This document shows, piece by piece, positions 22,831 to 35,500 of a stretch of 64,000 nucleotides of DNA (within the stretch, counting starts at the first letter, position 1; the number at the start of each line of letters is the position of its first letter). The translations under genes were made by a program, and so were the position numbers. This DNA is from Aplysia californica. Lineage: Eukaryota; Mollusca; Gastropoda; Aplysiida; Aplysiidae. The DNA is taken from the NCBI RefSeq assembly GCF_000002075.1, contig NW_004797640.1, forward strand, positions 619,573-683,572. Reading direction: 5' to 3'. The notes below the pieces were generated by a model, which did no database searches, was not told the origin of the DNA, and saw only the letters and a list, made by a program, of their open reading frames with translations.

Positions 22831-24235
22831 GCTGACACTCAAGCCAAATATGGCTGAGATATTATACAAAGGGCTGGCAAATCTCTGGTTGCTAAGAGTT
22901 GGTAAGAGAAGCCTATGTTCTGAAGGACTGATCATGTTCCAAACTGCTATTGATAAAGATTGAGACTTTTGAAAAAAATTGAAACTTTTACTTTTTAGAA
23001 TTTAGAATACATGGTGCAGTCTAGGCTCACCCAGTCGTACCTCCAGCAGCCCCCTGGGTAGTTTGAGTTTGAGTCCTCTGCTCAGCAATGTATTTTGTAT
23101 AGTAAGCTTTTTGCGTCGACAAGTGTGTATGTGCTTAAGGCTGTGTTTCATGCACAAATAAATCATGACTTAAAAGTAAAATAAAAGTGCGCTCTAGTTG
23201 GCATGAATCTTGTATCCCTCAGTGTACTTGGAAGTTTGAAGTTACCGCGAAGTTTGTTGTGAAACTGAAATAGGGCCGCTTGCATTTTCATCTGATATCA
23301 TGATAAGGCTTATAACTAGTTGTAGCGTGAATAGCAGTAATTTCTGACAGTGCTGTCCATGTCAGTTGGGAAGTTAGTTTGTGTGAAAGTCACAAAAATG
23401 CTTAATGACGCTGACATATAACAGGAATGGCTATGCACAGACTTTGAGTCCAGAATTTAAAATTTTATATTGCTAGCGATATTCACTATTATGACATGTT
23501 TTCTTTGTAGGTTTCTGAGCCACAATTTAGATCATTAGAAATTTTAAAAGGAGGGTTTTGACCCTCCCTGTCAGGGCCAACAGGTCTTTACCTTTACTCC
23601 CTTGGCTTCTGAGAGTCAAGCTACTGACAGACCCAGACTGAGAGCAGCAATCACAGAGGACAGCAAATTGTATCATCATGAGGCTTCACGAATTAGAAAT
23701 GCTGAAACCAAGAGAGGAGCCTGCAAGTTACGCACATCCACAAGTGAAAATGGAACTTTTGAATATTGCCAAACTCTTCTTTACAAAAATTTGTCTTAAT
23801 TTGCCATAGCAGACGCATCAAATCATCTTAATCCTCTTTTCTTCCGTTTCGCTTTGAGAAATATTCTCTCTGTATAGATGCATTGGTCATCGTCATAAAT
23901 TGACGGACGAAGTATTATCCTTAGGATGTGATGTACCCATTGAAGAAGAGTTCTGTGGTTACGCCCTGAGTAGCTGTGACATTGTCTGATGCGATCCTTT
24001 ACTAAAAATGCTATGATTCCTTCAGCAACTAACATCAATTAGTAAAAATGTAAGGAAGTATTCTAATGAACTGTAAAGAAAGCGTCTAGTACATACACTT
24101 GTAACAAGTTGGTATAGTTGAAAAGGAAATTGTTCTTGTTGAAATGTATTTTGTCATAGCTCTTTTATTTTTCTCGCTATATGTAGTATTTGACATGCAG
24201 CTCATGGTTTTCCCTTTGTTTCAATTTCGTTATAG

Positions 24236-24527
24236 TTATCGAAGCCACAAGTATACTGGACTATGAAGACACCGATGTAGGAAGCTCCCGTAGGCAGACA
24301 CCCGTAGCTCCTCGTCCCCACACACCCAGCGTGTCGTTGCACAAGCAAACTTTGACACGGAGCACATCAGCGTATATTTCACAGCAGCAGATCGTGTCCA
24401 GTGAGCCTGTGGTATCTTGTGAGGGCGAGCGGCCTTCCTCCCCCGTCCCCAGTGGGAACAAAACTCTACGTCGCTCTCAGACTCTGGACATCGAGGAGAA
24501 AGAGGATTTGCGTCTCATCGTGCACTG
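24236..24527 (+). CDS. Terminal exon of an unidentified gene (C-terminal 96 residues)
   Basis: A pyrimidine-rich tract and TTATAG acceptor open a frame (entered with one base from an upstream exon) that runs 96 codons to TGA at 24525. The protein is hydrophilic. It has a proline-rich stretch, TPVAPRPHTPSVS, that looks like an SH3 ligand, then Ser/Thr-rich sequence (TLTRSTSAYIS), GERPSSPVPSG, basic serine motifs RRSQTL that suit kinases or 14-3-3 proteins, and the end KEDLRLIVH. It reads as the cytoplasmic or regulatory tail of a signalling protein. No upstream exon could be identified, and no in-frame donor of good quality links it to the HEAT gene that follows. The family is not recognised. 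Confidence 0.45.
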
Positions 24528-24871
24528 AGAATAAGGGTTGCGGTTGAGGTGCCGGTGGATAGAAGCGCCTAGCTGACAAGTGGTTTTTTTTTTTCTTGAA
24601 GTCCAATCATAAATGTAAGATTTTTAAAGTTTGGAGGTCTTAAGTGAGTGCAGCTCCAAGAGGAAATCGACATGGCTAATACCACGAGATTCGACATTGT
24701 CATTGGATACAATGTCAGTGATCTGGAATTTGTACAAAAACTTGCAGGTGAGAGGAGCTCTGCCTACACAAATATGGTCGCTTTTATTTACTTTTAAGCA
24801 CAAGGGGGCTATCCCGAAAAATGTTGTTTTCAGAAAATCGAAGGTAAAATTTTTGCCCCTTGTTCATTTTT

Positions 24872-25600
24872 TTAAAACTCACTGACGCCGTATCCCGAGA
24901 CATTCTCGGGACTGGCCAATTACCCTCTGAGGCCGGATCCAGTGACCCCCATGGGACCAGCTTTATAATTTGTTCGCATTTTTCGTAATCTCGAGAGCGC
25001 CACGGGAATCATCGTCAGTGCCAGTGCGTCCATTTTTTTCCGTTTCGTGCGAAGTTTGGTGGAAGTAGGGGTAGAACTTTTTTAGTACAAACTTTTAGGG
25101 GATGTCACTCAGATAACTTACAAACTTCAGTTCTAGGGAAAATGGCTGCCCCCATGCAGACTTCGAGAGTACATGTACCCAGCAAAACTAGCAACATTTT
25201 TTATGTTATCGATGAGTGTAGTTCTTCAGAAAGTAAACTCAGCGATCCTAATGATCCAGAATTTGTGGCTGAGAGGCGCAAAAGGCCTGACAGTGATTTT
25301 TCTGTTAGAAAAGGTATAACTTAGTGTAAGTAGGTCTGGTGTGAGTAAAGGGAAGGGTAAAACGCTAAAAAATTCTTGAAAAAACCAAAATTCATGTGCT
25401 TTTCACAAATTTTTTTTTTTTTTAAGTATAAATAATACAGCATTCAAATTTGTTTTATTTGAAAGAACAAAGAGACTTCTTTAAAAAGGTCAGAGCAACT
25501 GAACAATTCTGAGTTAACTTATGATTTTTTAAAATACCCCTAAAAACCTCAGTCTTCAGTGGTTGTGCGCCTCGCGAGACCTCAGTCTTTAGCGAGTTAA
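24872..25600 (+). mobile_element. Possible piggyBac-like MITE or remnant with TTAA ends
   Basis: TTAA at 24872-24875 and 25597-25600, with inner ends loosely inverted (AACTCACTGACG against CTCGCTAAAGAC). Inside, a 60-codon frame from ATG at 25142 has an acidic serine stretch, DECSSSESKLSDPNDPEF. This resembles the acidic N-termini of piggyBac-type transposases. There is no catalytic domain. Confidence 0.4.
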
Positions 25601-26332
25601 AAGACAAGGAGAATTTTCTCTATAACCAAACAAATATACACACCATTGAAACCAAACTTCTCCTATAGGTAGGGCAATGCCCACTTTTGATGTAGGTCAA
25701 GATTTCTGGAATCACCAGAAATCTGGGTTAGCCCGCTTGTCCTTAAAAGCGACCATACAATATGTCCTGTTTAGGCCAGTGAAATGAGTGGTTGAAGGGA
25801 ATGGCTCTTGTAATTTCTTTCTTTTTCTTCATAAACAAAATATTTTATATGTAGTCTCAATGGAATGTGAAGTTGGATGGGATTTTTCCGTAACTTTTTG
25901 TGCACTTTTTACTGATGTTATACATGTTAACACTGTACGCCCTAGGGTCATTTTGTATTCTTCACATTTTAGAATACTTTTAGTACAAAGATCTCTTTGA
26001 AAATTTCAGTATTTCTCAAAAAATCGTTTTGACAGACTGCTATGCAAAGCGTACGGATCGGATTAACGAGTAAATTCCTCTTTGGAAAGTGGTGGCACAG
26101 AGTTCCCCACATCATATATGGATATGATAGTAAAACACGACGTACCAATAGGGTTAAAATTGGGACAAAGAGCTTCTACAAATGTTTATAAAAATTACAG
26201 TGTGTATCACGTTTTTAGCAACAAGTTATGGTAGTTTGGTTTGATCCTTGCAATATTTTCTCACTATCTTGGTGTTCCATTTGCTTTCTTGATTCAAGCT
26301 CTAACAATTGTTGTGAATCTTGATGATGATGA

Positions 26333-26500
26333 TGTGGTTGGTTGGCGGGTGCTCTAGTGTGGTTTGCTTCTTCTTTCCAATCAAACATCTATCATCTTTA
26401 TCTACCCTCCTTCTTTTTAATGTTTGTTACTCTCTTGTAACACCTCTAATCTTCTACGCTTATTTGCCCTTATTGTGTTGCAAGTGCCGTAAAACACTAG
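26333..26500 (+). repeat. SINE family T, copy 3
   Basis: Full-length from GGTTGGCGGGTGCTCTAG to GTGCCGTAAAACAC. It ends about 40 bases before the acceptor of the first HEAT-gene exon. Confidence 0.85.
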
Positions 26501-26561
26501 GTTGTCATCCCTACTGAAATACTTTCTGATTTTACTTGTAGAAAAGTTGAGATCCTCGAGC

Positions 26562-29500
26562 ATGAGTGTATGGTACACTAACCCAGATGGAGATGCGACC
26601 CAGACCAGCGATGCTATTTTGGGATGCAAGGTCAGTACATTCTGGTTCTATTGTCTTTGGCTTTTATTTTGTTTTCTTGGGTATGTAAGTGAACTCTTCT
26701 GTGGGAACAGACTGAAGTGAACTTTGGCAGTATCTGTGGACTACAAGATAAGAAGTTTACGTTGGTTTTCCCATCTCTGTCACGCGCTCACATACATGTA
26801 CAATGGTAAATTCATGGTGGTTTTGCTAATTCAATGATGCATAATGTAAATTGCTCATTTGTTAAATTCTTGAAAGGCTTCTAAATAAACAGTGGCTGTT
26901 CAGTGTTGGTGAGGACAGTAAGTCATAATACTAATGGTCATTGAGGACACCCAATTCTTTTTTTTGAGCTAATAAAGAAATGCAGTCACTGGTTGATGGA
27001 TGCTGTGGTGTGATTTGCTTCTTCTTTATTATTCTTATGAAGCATTTATCATCCCTATCTCTCCTCCTTGTCTTGTAATTTACTCTCTAGTAACACCTCT
27101 TATCTTTAGCTCTTATAACTTTTGTGTTGCAAGTGCCGTGAAAACTCTTACTAAAACCAAACGAAAATGAATAGAGTGAAACCTGCACTAGCAACCACTT
27201 GTCCAAGATGACCACCTGATCAGAATGCCCCTTCCCAGTTTCCCCCCTAGCATTTGTGTGTGCACCTAAAGAAGGGTACCAAAAGTCAGACTTTAACCAT
27301 TTTGGGTTAAGGGTTGTACCTAATAGGACATTCAATGCTGAACACAGAGGTTTTTGAATTTTTGAGATATCTTGAGTAGTTTTTGATATATTGCACATTT
27401 TGCGAGGTAGGGTATAAAGGTGTAATTTTGAGAAAATTAGCTTTTAAGTTTAGAGCACATACAAATTTGAAAAAAATTGATCTTTCAATTGTTTCTAAAG
27501 TATTTATTCATCATGGAAATTCATTTCCACTTTGGCTTTCAGTTGACATCACTGTCATGATTAGAATTCAATGGTAAAACATAGCGGGTAAGAGAAAACA
27601 TGCTTCAAGAATAGATTTTTAACACCTTTTGAAAACAGTTTTCATTATCTTTTTAAAAAAATCCCCTACCCTCAAAATAATTCAAAATAAAATATTTAGA
27701 AGTCAAATCAGTGAAAACTTTTTTAACACATTGCTAAAAAATGGTGGAACTATCATTTTTTGTGGAAACTCATTTTCGTCAAAAAGGTGATTTTTTTTGG
27801 TCATTATCAGCTTGTAGCTCAAAATTGTCTGTAGTGACTTTTTGTACCTTTCTTTAGGCACACACTTTTTTTCTATTGGATGACATTCTCCAAGACGACC
27901 ATAATTCAAAGCGACAGCTATATTTTATAAACCCATTTCCAAAACCTGGTTCAAGATAATCGCTCCAATCTCTTGTCGATAGGGGCCCCGAACATTGTGA
28001 ATGACAAAAGAACCTATAAAAACATCAATCTCTCCCCCACCTCCCACCACAAAGCTCACTTTCAAGCCTTCCTCCAAATGAATAAAAAAACAACCCCAAA
28101 ACATTTTAATGGACTTTGCGGAAGTCATAAACCTGCAACACCTTTGATTAGGATCTCAGAAGGAATTTTTTTTCTTCTTCATTTTCATCTGGCCTTCTCA
28201 ATAAGACCACCTGTCTAAGATAACCATTTGTTTCAATAATAAGATGATTACTGTTCTCCTTGACAATGGCTGGTCATTGTGGATATGTTCATGTTTAGAT
28301 TAATGCGAGCTCAATTTTAAGCGGATGGTTGGCGGGTGCTTTGGTGTGGTTTGCTCCTTCTTTCCTATCAAACATCTATCGTCCTTATCTCCCCTCCTTC
28401 TATTTTGTGTTTGTTATTCCCTTGTAATGCCCCTAATCTTCGGCACTAATATGACCTTATTGTGTTGCAAGTGCCGTAAAAAATTATTAAAACATCATTT
28501 TTAATTTCTGGACAGTGTCAGCTTTTTCTTGCTTCTTCTGGCCTTTTGAAGTCAAAGTAGATTTCTTTTGGCATGTGTCATAGACTTCACAATACTTATA
28601 TAATGGATATTTGTTGACCTAACTTTGTCAAGCATCACTGTCACTTTGTTTGGAAGCTGTATTCCATTCAACCTAGTTTGACCCCAACAGGTAGATTCGG
28701 AACACAAATCTTTCTGTTACTCGTGCCCCAATTGAAATGATCTATGCCCCATGATTGGGACATAGGGTTGAATGAAAAGGAGAGTGATCCACGAAATATA
28801 TTAATATTCTACAATCTCACACAATCTTTGTTTCATTTTTTTGTCATTCTTCCTATTCAAACTTGGAATGTGTGTCCGTGTCCCTTGATCTACTTGCTAG
28901 TGACAGGACATAGGATTAAATGAAAAGGAGAGTGATCCGCCTATTGTATTAATATTCTGCAATCTCACACAATCATACAATCTTTATTTCATTTTTTGTT
29001 TTTCCTCCTATTTGAGTGCCGGTTATTTCCGGCGCTGCTCGGTGGCGACAGGGCTCAGCTTTACTTTTCTTTTCACATTTAATTTTAATGAGAATAATAT
29101 ATTAAAATTAAAATTGTTTATGTATACCTGCATGTGTTTTTGCAGTCCTGTACAGCCAAGAAAATTTCCCTCTGGGACAATAAAGTACAGTCGAACCTGC
29201 CCTGACGGCCACCTCTATAAGACGGCCACCTCTATAAGACGGCCGCCTGTACAAACGGCCACTTTCCATTTCCCCCCTTGCGTTTTTTCTATATAATTTA
29301 ACTGTGTAAAACGGGCACCTGTCCAACGGGGCCGCGGCCACCATAATTTAACACACAACCCCTATCATACTAAGCAATAATACCTGTCTAAGACGGTCAC
29401 CTTAGTGACTCCATTACGTTTTGTCATAAATTGTGCATTGGCCCCTGGCGTTGTGGGCGAGCTGTCATAATTCAATCACCTGTGGTTGTTGTTAGGCAGT

Positions 29501-32500
29501 CCCTCCAACCGATCATGTTGCGTAGGCCCCTCCCACTGTTGACCAATAGCTACCAATTGTCAGCTGCTGGTGAGGTTAGCGTGTGATCCCTCATAACCCA
29601 TAAGCCCCGCCCAGAACTCATACACAAATCGTGAGATGAGTGGTCACTGTTTACCCAGTCTGTAACAAAGTAACAAAGAACGTCAACATGGACTTGTTAC
29701 AGAAGCGTCGCTCGTTCTCCGAGTGGTGGCGACCCATGTTTTTGTTTTAACATGGCACTCGGTCTTCCTTGTCTGATACATTTCGTTTTATTGTCACCCT
29801 TGTGCAAAATCTGCGACAAAATAAAAATTACAAACGAAATACAAACTAACAACAACAACACCAACAAAGACAACATAATGGGGCTACTTTCGATAGGGGC
29901 CTCAGATGGGAATGGTTTGTTTTCTTTATCTTGATCAGTCCTGCCTAAGACAGCCACCTGTCTTATACGGCCACTTTTCTCCTTGACAATGGGTGACCGT
30001 CTTACACAGGTTTGACTGTACTATCTTATCTCTTATCTTATCTTATTTCTAACTTTGGATGTGTCTCCGTGCCCCCAGATCTACCTGCCAGTGATGACGG
30101 AGGAGTCCGCCGTGGACAAACACATCCAGGAGCAGCTGTCTCTGGCCTACATCTCTAACTCGGCCATCTACCCGCTCTCTCGGATTCGCTTCCGTTTCCT
30201 TTCTCCCAAGCTCAGCGGAGGAGCGTGAGTACTAATTCTTGAATTTGAGTAAAGAGGAGCACCTCAACACAGTCAATGGTCAGTCGTTTATGAGAAAAAG
30301 TAAGACAGACAGACAGAAACAACAGAGGGAAAGAAGAGAAGTAGGTCCTGCCAGTGGCACCCTCCAACCACCCATAGAACTAGTTCCAAAAATGATGTGA
30401 AGAGTATTACCCATGAGTTGAGTTAAGTTGTACATTGACTGCATGATAACTGCCGCACCTGATCTCTGGGTGTGGGTGGAATATAGAGTGCTCTGTCTTT
30501 ATGCTTAACCCTTCGAACATATTAGGCCGGTAAACCGGCCTGGGCAATATTTTGCTGCTCACTGTAAGGCCAGTTCACCGGGGCACGGACTACCCTGAGT
30601 TGTGTAGTCCGTCAATAGTACTCTCTTTATTTCTTGTTTGTCGTCTTTCAATATTTCCACCTTGGAATAAGATAAACAAGGGAGTGAACAGATGTGTTTG
30701 TTTCTCCTTGATCTTACCCTCAGTCTTTTTGTGTATGTGCCCCAAAACACTGTGAACTTTGATGAAATTTGCGAAAAATGTCCAGGGATAGAGATTTGAG
30801 AAATTTCAAGATTTAGGGTTCAAAGGGTTAAGGTTAAGATAATGGGAGAAGTGATGCTCATTCTGAAAAAGTTAAAAGATACCTTGGCAAATGAAAATCT
30901 ATGAAGAGCAGTCTTACTAGAGCTGAGTGCCGGGGGAAAGTAAGAACCAAAATCCTTCTTAAAAACAGAAAAAAATCCTGGCCTGCGATGATTATTAAGT
31001 ACATTTGACATCAACATGTTATATCCTGGAAAGTGAGAGATGCTAGATTTTTGTAGGCAAATGAGCTATCCTTTTGTACATAATGTTAGTAACATTGTAT
31101 ACTGGAACCCTTTCTGTCAGCAGCCCCATAAATCTGGCAGGGGAACTTGAAACAAGACTTACCAGACCTAGTCTTAGTTCTCCTCTCTGTCCATTGTCTG
31201 TGATAGGAAACTGATGTTGGCCAAAATCAACTGGTGCTTTGTGTTCAGCATGGATGAGTTTGAGGAGAAAACGGACGCGATCATCAAGTGTATGAGGAGG
31301 GATCTCGAGAACATGACATCCGAACGTGGGGAAGATGAACATCTGCAGAACGCTGGATTTTTCAGCACTCACGGCGTGACAGTCGCCTTCTCTCACGGCT
31401 TGGAGCTGGGTGGTGACGGCTCAGGCTTTGATGGGGTCATCCCAGGGGTGGACCTGTCCACTATCAGTGGGGACACGCACTTTTGGGACCGACACTTTAA
31501 GGGAGAGACTGAGGTCAGTGTTGAAAGGTTGTGGTAAAGAAAACTTTTTATGAATCCACTGCCAGTCACATAATTTTGCAACACCTTAATAATAATTATA
31601 ATAAAAGACATTTATATAGTGCTCAACCCTGATTAAAGTACACAGGCTCTGTGCGCTTTACAATACAATACAATGTACAACAGTAACATAAAAGGTTGTG
31701 TTCTGACCTAAAGAAAATCACTCCAAATATTCATCCTCTTAATTTCTAAACAGAAATGACTTCAAAGAATGAATCAAAGGATTTGATCTCTCTTAAAATA
31801 CTTGGCAAAGCATTCCAGATCTTGGTGCCTTGATATTCAAAAGCCCTTTCACCCATTGTTTTAAGTTTAATAGATGGTAAAAGAGATTTGTTTGGTCTGC
31901 TTATGACCTTAAACTGAACTGTGAGTTGGAAACTTTCTCAACAGATTTGATAAATATGATGGCGCATTATCCTTCAAGCATTTGTGACATATGGTGGCCA
32001 ACTTGTACACAGTTCTTTTCTCAACAGGAAGCCAATGCAATGTAAAAAAAAAACCTCTCAAAATCATATTTTCAACATTCAGTGGTAATATGTATATAAA
32101 ATTATGAGAATGCTCCTCTTTGGCCCTCGTTCCTGAGTGATTGGAAATATAAGGTTGCATCTCATACAAAAATAAACTTGTCTTTCACATAGCAACTGAA
32201 ATACTAGTGCTGCTCTTTGTAAAAATTCACAACAATAATTTGCCAAGTTATTTTCCTTTCTATTCATAATGTCTATGTGTTGCTGTATCAGTGTGCTTCT
32301 CTGTATGCAAACAAAGTGTCTACTATCATTCAGTCGAGTTGTAATAAGTTTTGCTCTTTAGGGAAGTTACTGCCGCTATGTCTTACATCTTTACTATCCC
32401 AGTTATGTTGCTGTTTGTTTTTATGTCTGTCTGTCTGTCTGTCTTGCTTATCCCATCACCAAAGTAATTTTTGTGTTGCTATGCTCTTTTTTACTAAAAC

Positions 32501-35500
32501 AAAACAAAAATCAGTAGTTTTGTGTATTTTCTTAATGTGAGTTCTAGTATTCCTTTTTTCGAGGCCGAGAGTCTTTACAGCTAGTTGGATGATAATGTAT
32601 TTGTGTATTTTTTGTTTGCCCCACCTTCACCCCCCCATCCCCCAGGGCAGTACCATTGATTGAAGTGTCTTTAGGACATTCTCAAAGGGGGGGATATTAA
32701 CATGTTCTTATGCACAGTAGAATTGTAAATGGGCTGATTTATCAATGTCATGCTAATACTGTACCGGAACACCATTGGGGGAACTGCTGCTTTTTCTTTC
32801 CTCATCCTTACTATCGTCATTTTTCCTCTACTTCTTTTGTATGTTTGTCACTCTCTTGTGAACTGCTATTTCCGGGGTGCCTTGATAGTCGTAGCAGACT
32901 TTGTGCTGTTGAGGCAAGAGAGGTGAGCAGAGTAAGCTTGATTCCGCGTTTGGACATCTCTGTTGACATTCACCCCTTGGCGCTCATATGATCTTATGCA
33001 GTTGCGAGCGCCGTAAAACCTTACTGATACTTGTAAAACAATTTTTTTTTTCTTTTGTCTTTTTAGGTTTCTTGGACAGATTTCCGAGACCGCTTCCTAC
33101 AGGACTACGGGGGTAAAATTAAAGAAGAGTTTTCTGAATACCCCGAGGAGCGCACAAAGTTCTTTGTCAACCTCATGTATAAGGACATATTTGAACTGAG
33201 CAAGCGTGTGCGACGCAGTGTTTACGATCATTTCTGCCTGGAATTTGAGCCGCACTCCTTCTTCAATCGCCTGCAGCAGTATGTGCTGGCCTACATGTCC
33301 CTGCGTGAAGTCATCAGTATGGACAGTAGCTTGAGAATTCCCACCATACAAAGCTTAGGTAAGAGAGGGAGAGGTGGGGGGCAAGAGTGGGAAAATATTT
33401 TGTTCACTGTCGTTACAGCGACTTTCCTCTCTTACTCTGAAGAACACCAGTGAAAAACATTCATAACAACAATGGTGATGATAATAATAATAATAACAAT
33501 AGTAATAATTTCAATGTATTCCAATGTAAAGCGCATTGAGCTACTTTTTTTGGAAATGCACTGTATAAATGTTATATATTATTATTATAGAAATAATAAT
33601 AATAATGAAGATCATTTTTAAAGAATATGCATGCAAAAAAATGTTGGATGGGCTTTAATGTTTAATTTTTAAGTGATGTAAAACTTGGATGTTGTGTAGA
33701 GTCAAAGCAGGAATTTGTTCTCTATTATTTCAGGTCAGTACTCCTTCCCGGCCATCGTCTCTGGTTTGTCGGACATGCTCAAGGACGATGACCCCAACAT
33801 TCGGGCCGTGGCAGCTATTGCCTTAGCCCATGCAGGTGAGTTGAGTGGGTGTATGTGTTGGGTTGCTTTTTTTTTCCTTCAATATTTTAGGTCGTTGGCC
33901 ATTATGTGTGGCACTCACCGCAATGCCTGGTAATGCCGATTATGTATGCATGGCATGTGAGTTTTTACCCGCCAGTTTATCTGTTATGTCGATCTACCAC
34001 TTTGTGATGCGAAGCGGTGAAATCAGGTGCTTGTCAATTTTTGGGCAAATATAGTTATCGGTGTTATATTAAAACCTGTTAATTTGCCTTGATTTTGGGT
34101 TTTTAAAAAAAATACTCATCTATCTTGAATAGAAGTTGAGATATTTCTGATTGAGGGACGTGGGGGACCCCTGGTTTCAGAAAGTATAGAGAAAATGGTC
34201 GCCAAAGTTTGCTGACTTCTCTATTGGGAAAATGTTGATTTCTTCGATTTTACTATTTTGACGAGCGCCTGATTTCACCACAATGCCACTTTCTGCCAAT
34301 GATGAAAAATAACAATAGCTTTGAAAACTATTTAAACCTTGTAGCATGAGTTTCACAGTTCAATAAGCCAGTTTGTGTATGTGTGTGTGTGGGATGTGGT
34401 AAATTTGTTCCGGTAAATTTACAAGTTGATTTTTGTGTTTATATATATCTCAGGCAAGCAGCGGCCGTCAACAGTGGACAAGTTACTTGGCCTGATGGAA
34501 GATGAGGATCGGCTTGTTCGGGAAAGTGCATGCTTGAGTCTGGGCTTCCTTCGATCCACCAAAGCCGTACCCTACATTGTGGACCGCTGGTCAGTACAGT
34601 TTAGTGTTTAACACATTACACCCTAAGGGCCTGGATGGGAAGTCCATTGTTAGATCCTAAGCAAGGGGAAGGAACCCACCTCCCGTGAATACTAGGCTTT
34701 AAAAAACACATTTTAAAAATACTAAACAAATTCCAAAAATCCTGAAAAAATAAAAGTTAAAAAGAAAACTGAATGTAGTTTCAGAAAAATATAACTTTAT
34801 GCATGCGCAAACTGTTGGAAATGTTTTTTTTTCAAACTTTATTTAAATCGGGGTGTCCGACCAGTCACTCTCACTCTCAGCCTCGCGGTCGGGCCCTAGA
34901 TCTAAATTCTAGATTTTCTCCGTCTGATCAATCGGAATCGCCACAAACTCTTCCTACAACATTTTCATCAAAATCTGAGCCATCTGATTTGTCACATGCT
35001 CGTTTTTGCTCAAATCCATCGTTATTTCCGTTTTCGAACTCAATCGTGTCGCTTTTCAATAAGTCGAGACACTTTCGAAGTGTCGGTAACGCGATCGCAC
35101 TTCGATCAGCTCTAATACTAAAACTACTAGCCCGAAAAATTTCGTTTCAGTATCGAACGAAAGAAGAAACTTTTTGCTATACTATGCAAATCAAAATCCC
35201 GGTCCCAGAGTCTCGTCAAGGCGAGACTTTCGTTTCTAAAGACGCTGGGTCGGCGCGGGCGGTTCCAGGCGAGTCAGGGTGGAGCGCGTAAGGGAATTCC
35301 CGGGCGTTCCCGGGCGAGTTAGGGTGTAATGTGTTAAGTAAATTTCTCGCAATCTCCGTCTCTCTAGCTGTCTGTCTGTCTTTCTGCCTGTCTGTCTGCC
35401 TGCCTGTCTGGTTGTCTCTTGCATTCTCTCTCCCATCTCCTTTCTCTCTTTGATCCCCCCCCCCTCCCCCCAGCCCCTCCCTCTCCCACCTCTCCCTTCG

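Noticed and set aside
24236-26630. Joining the orphan exon to the first HEAT-gene exon
   Set aside because: The only good donor-like site inside the orphan exon (GTGAGG near 24418) would create a stop at the junction, and other in-phase GT sites are poor.
33478-33610. A CRISPR-like or regularly spaced array in the ATT/TAA-rich segment
   Set aside because: Simple microsatellite and retroelement tail; no spacers, and the genome is eukaryotic.
34803-35291. 162-residue open frame in HEAT-gene intron 6
   Set aside because: It lies entirely inside a TTAA-flanked MITE and shows no domain; it is probably a chance frame in a GC-richer stretch.
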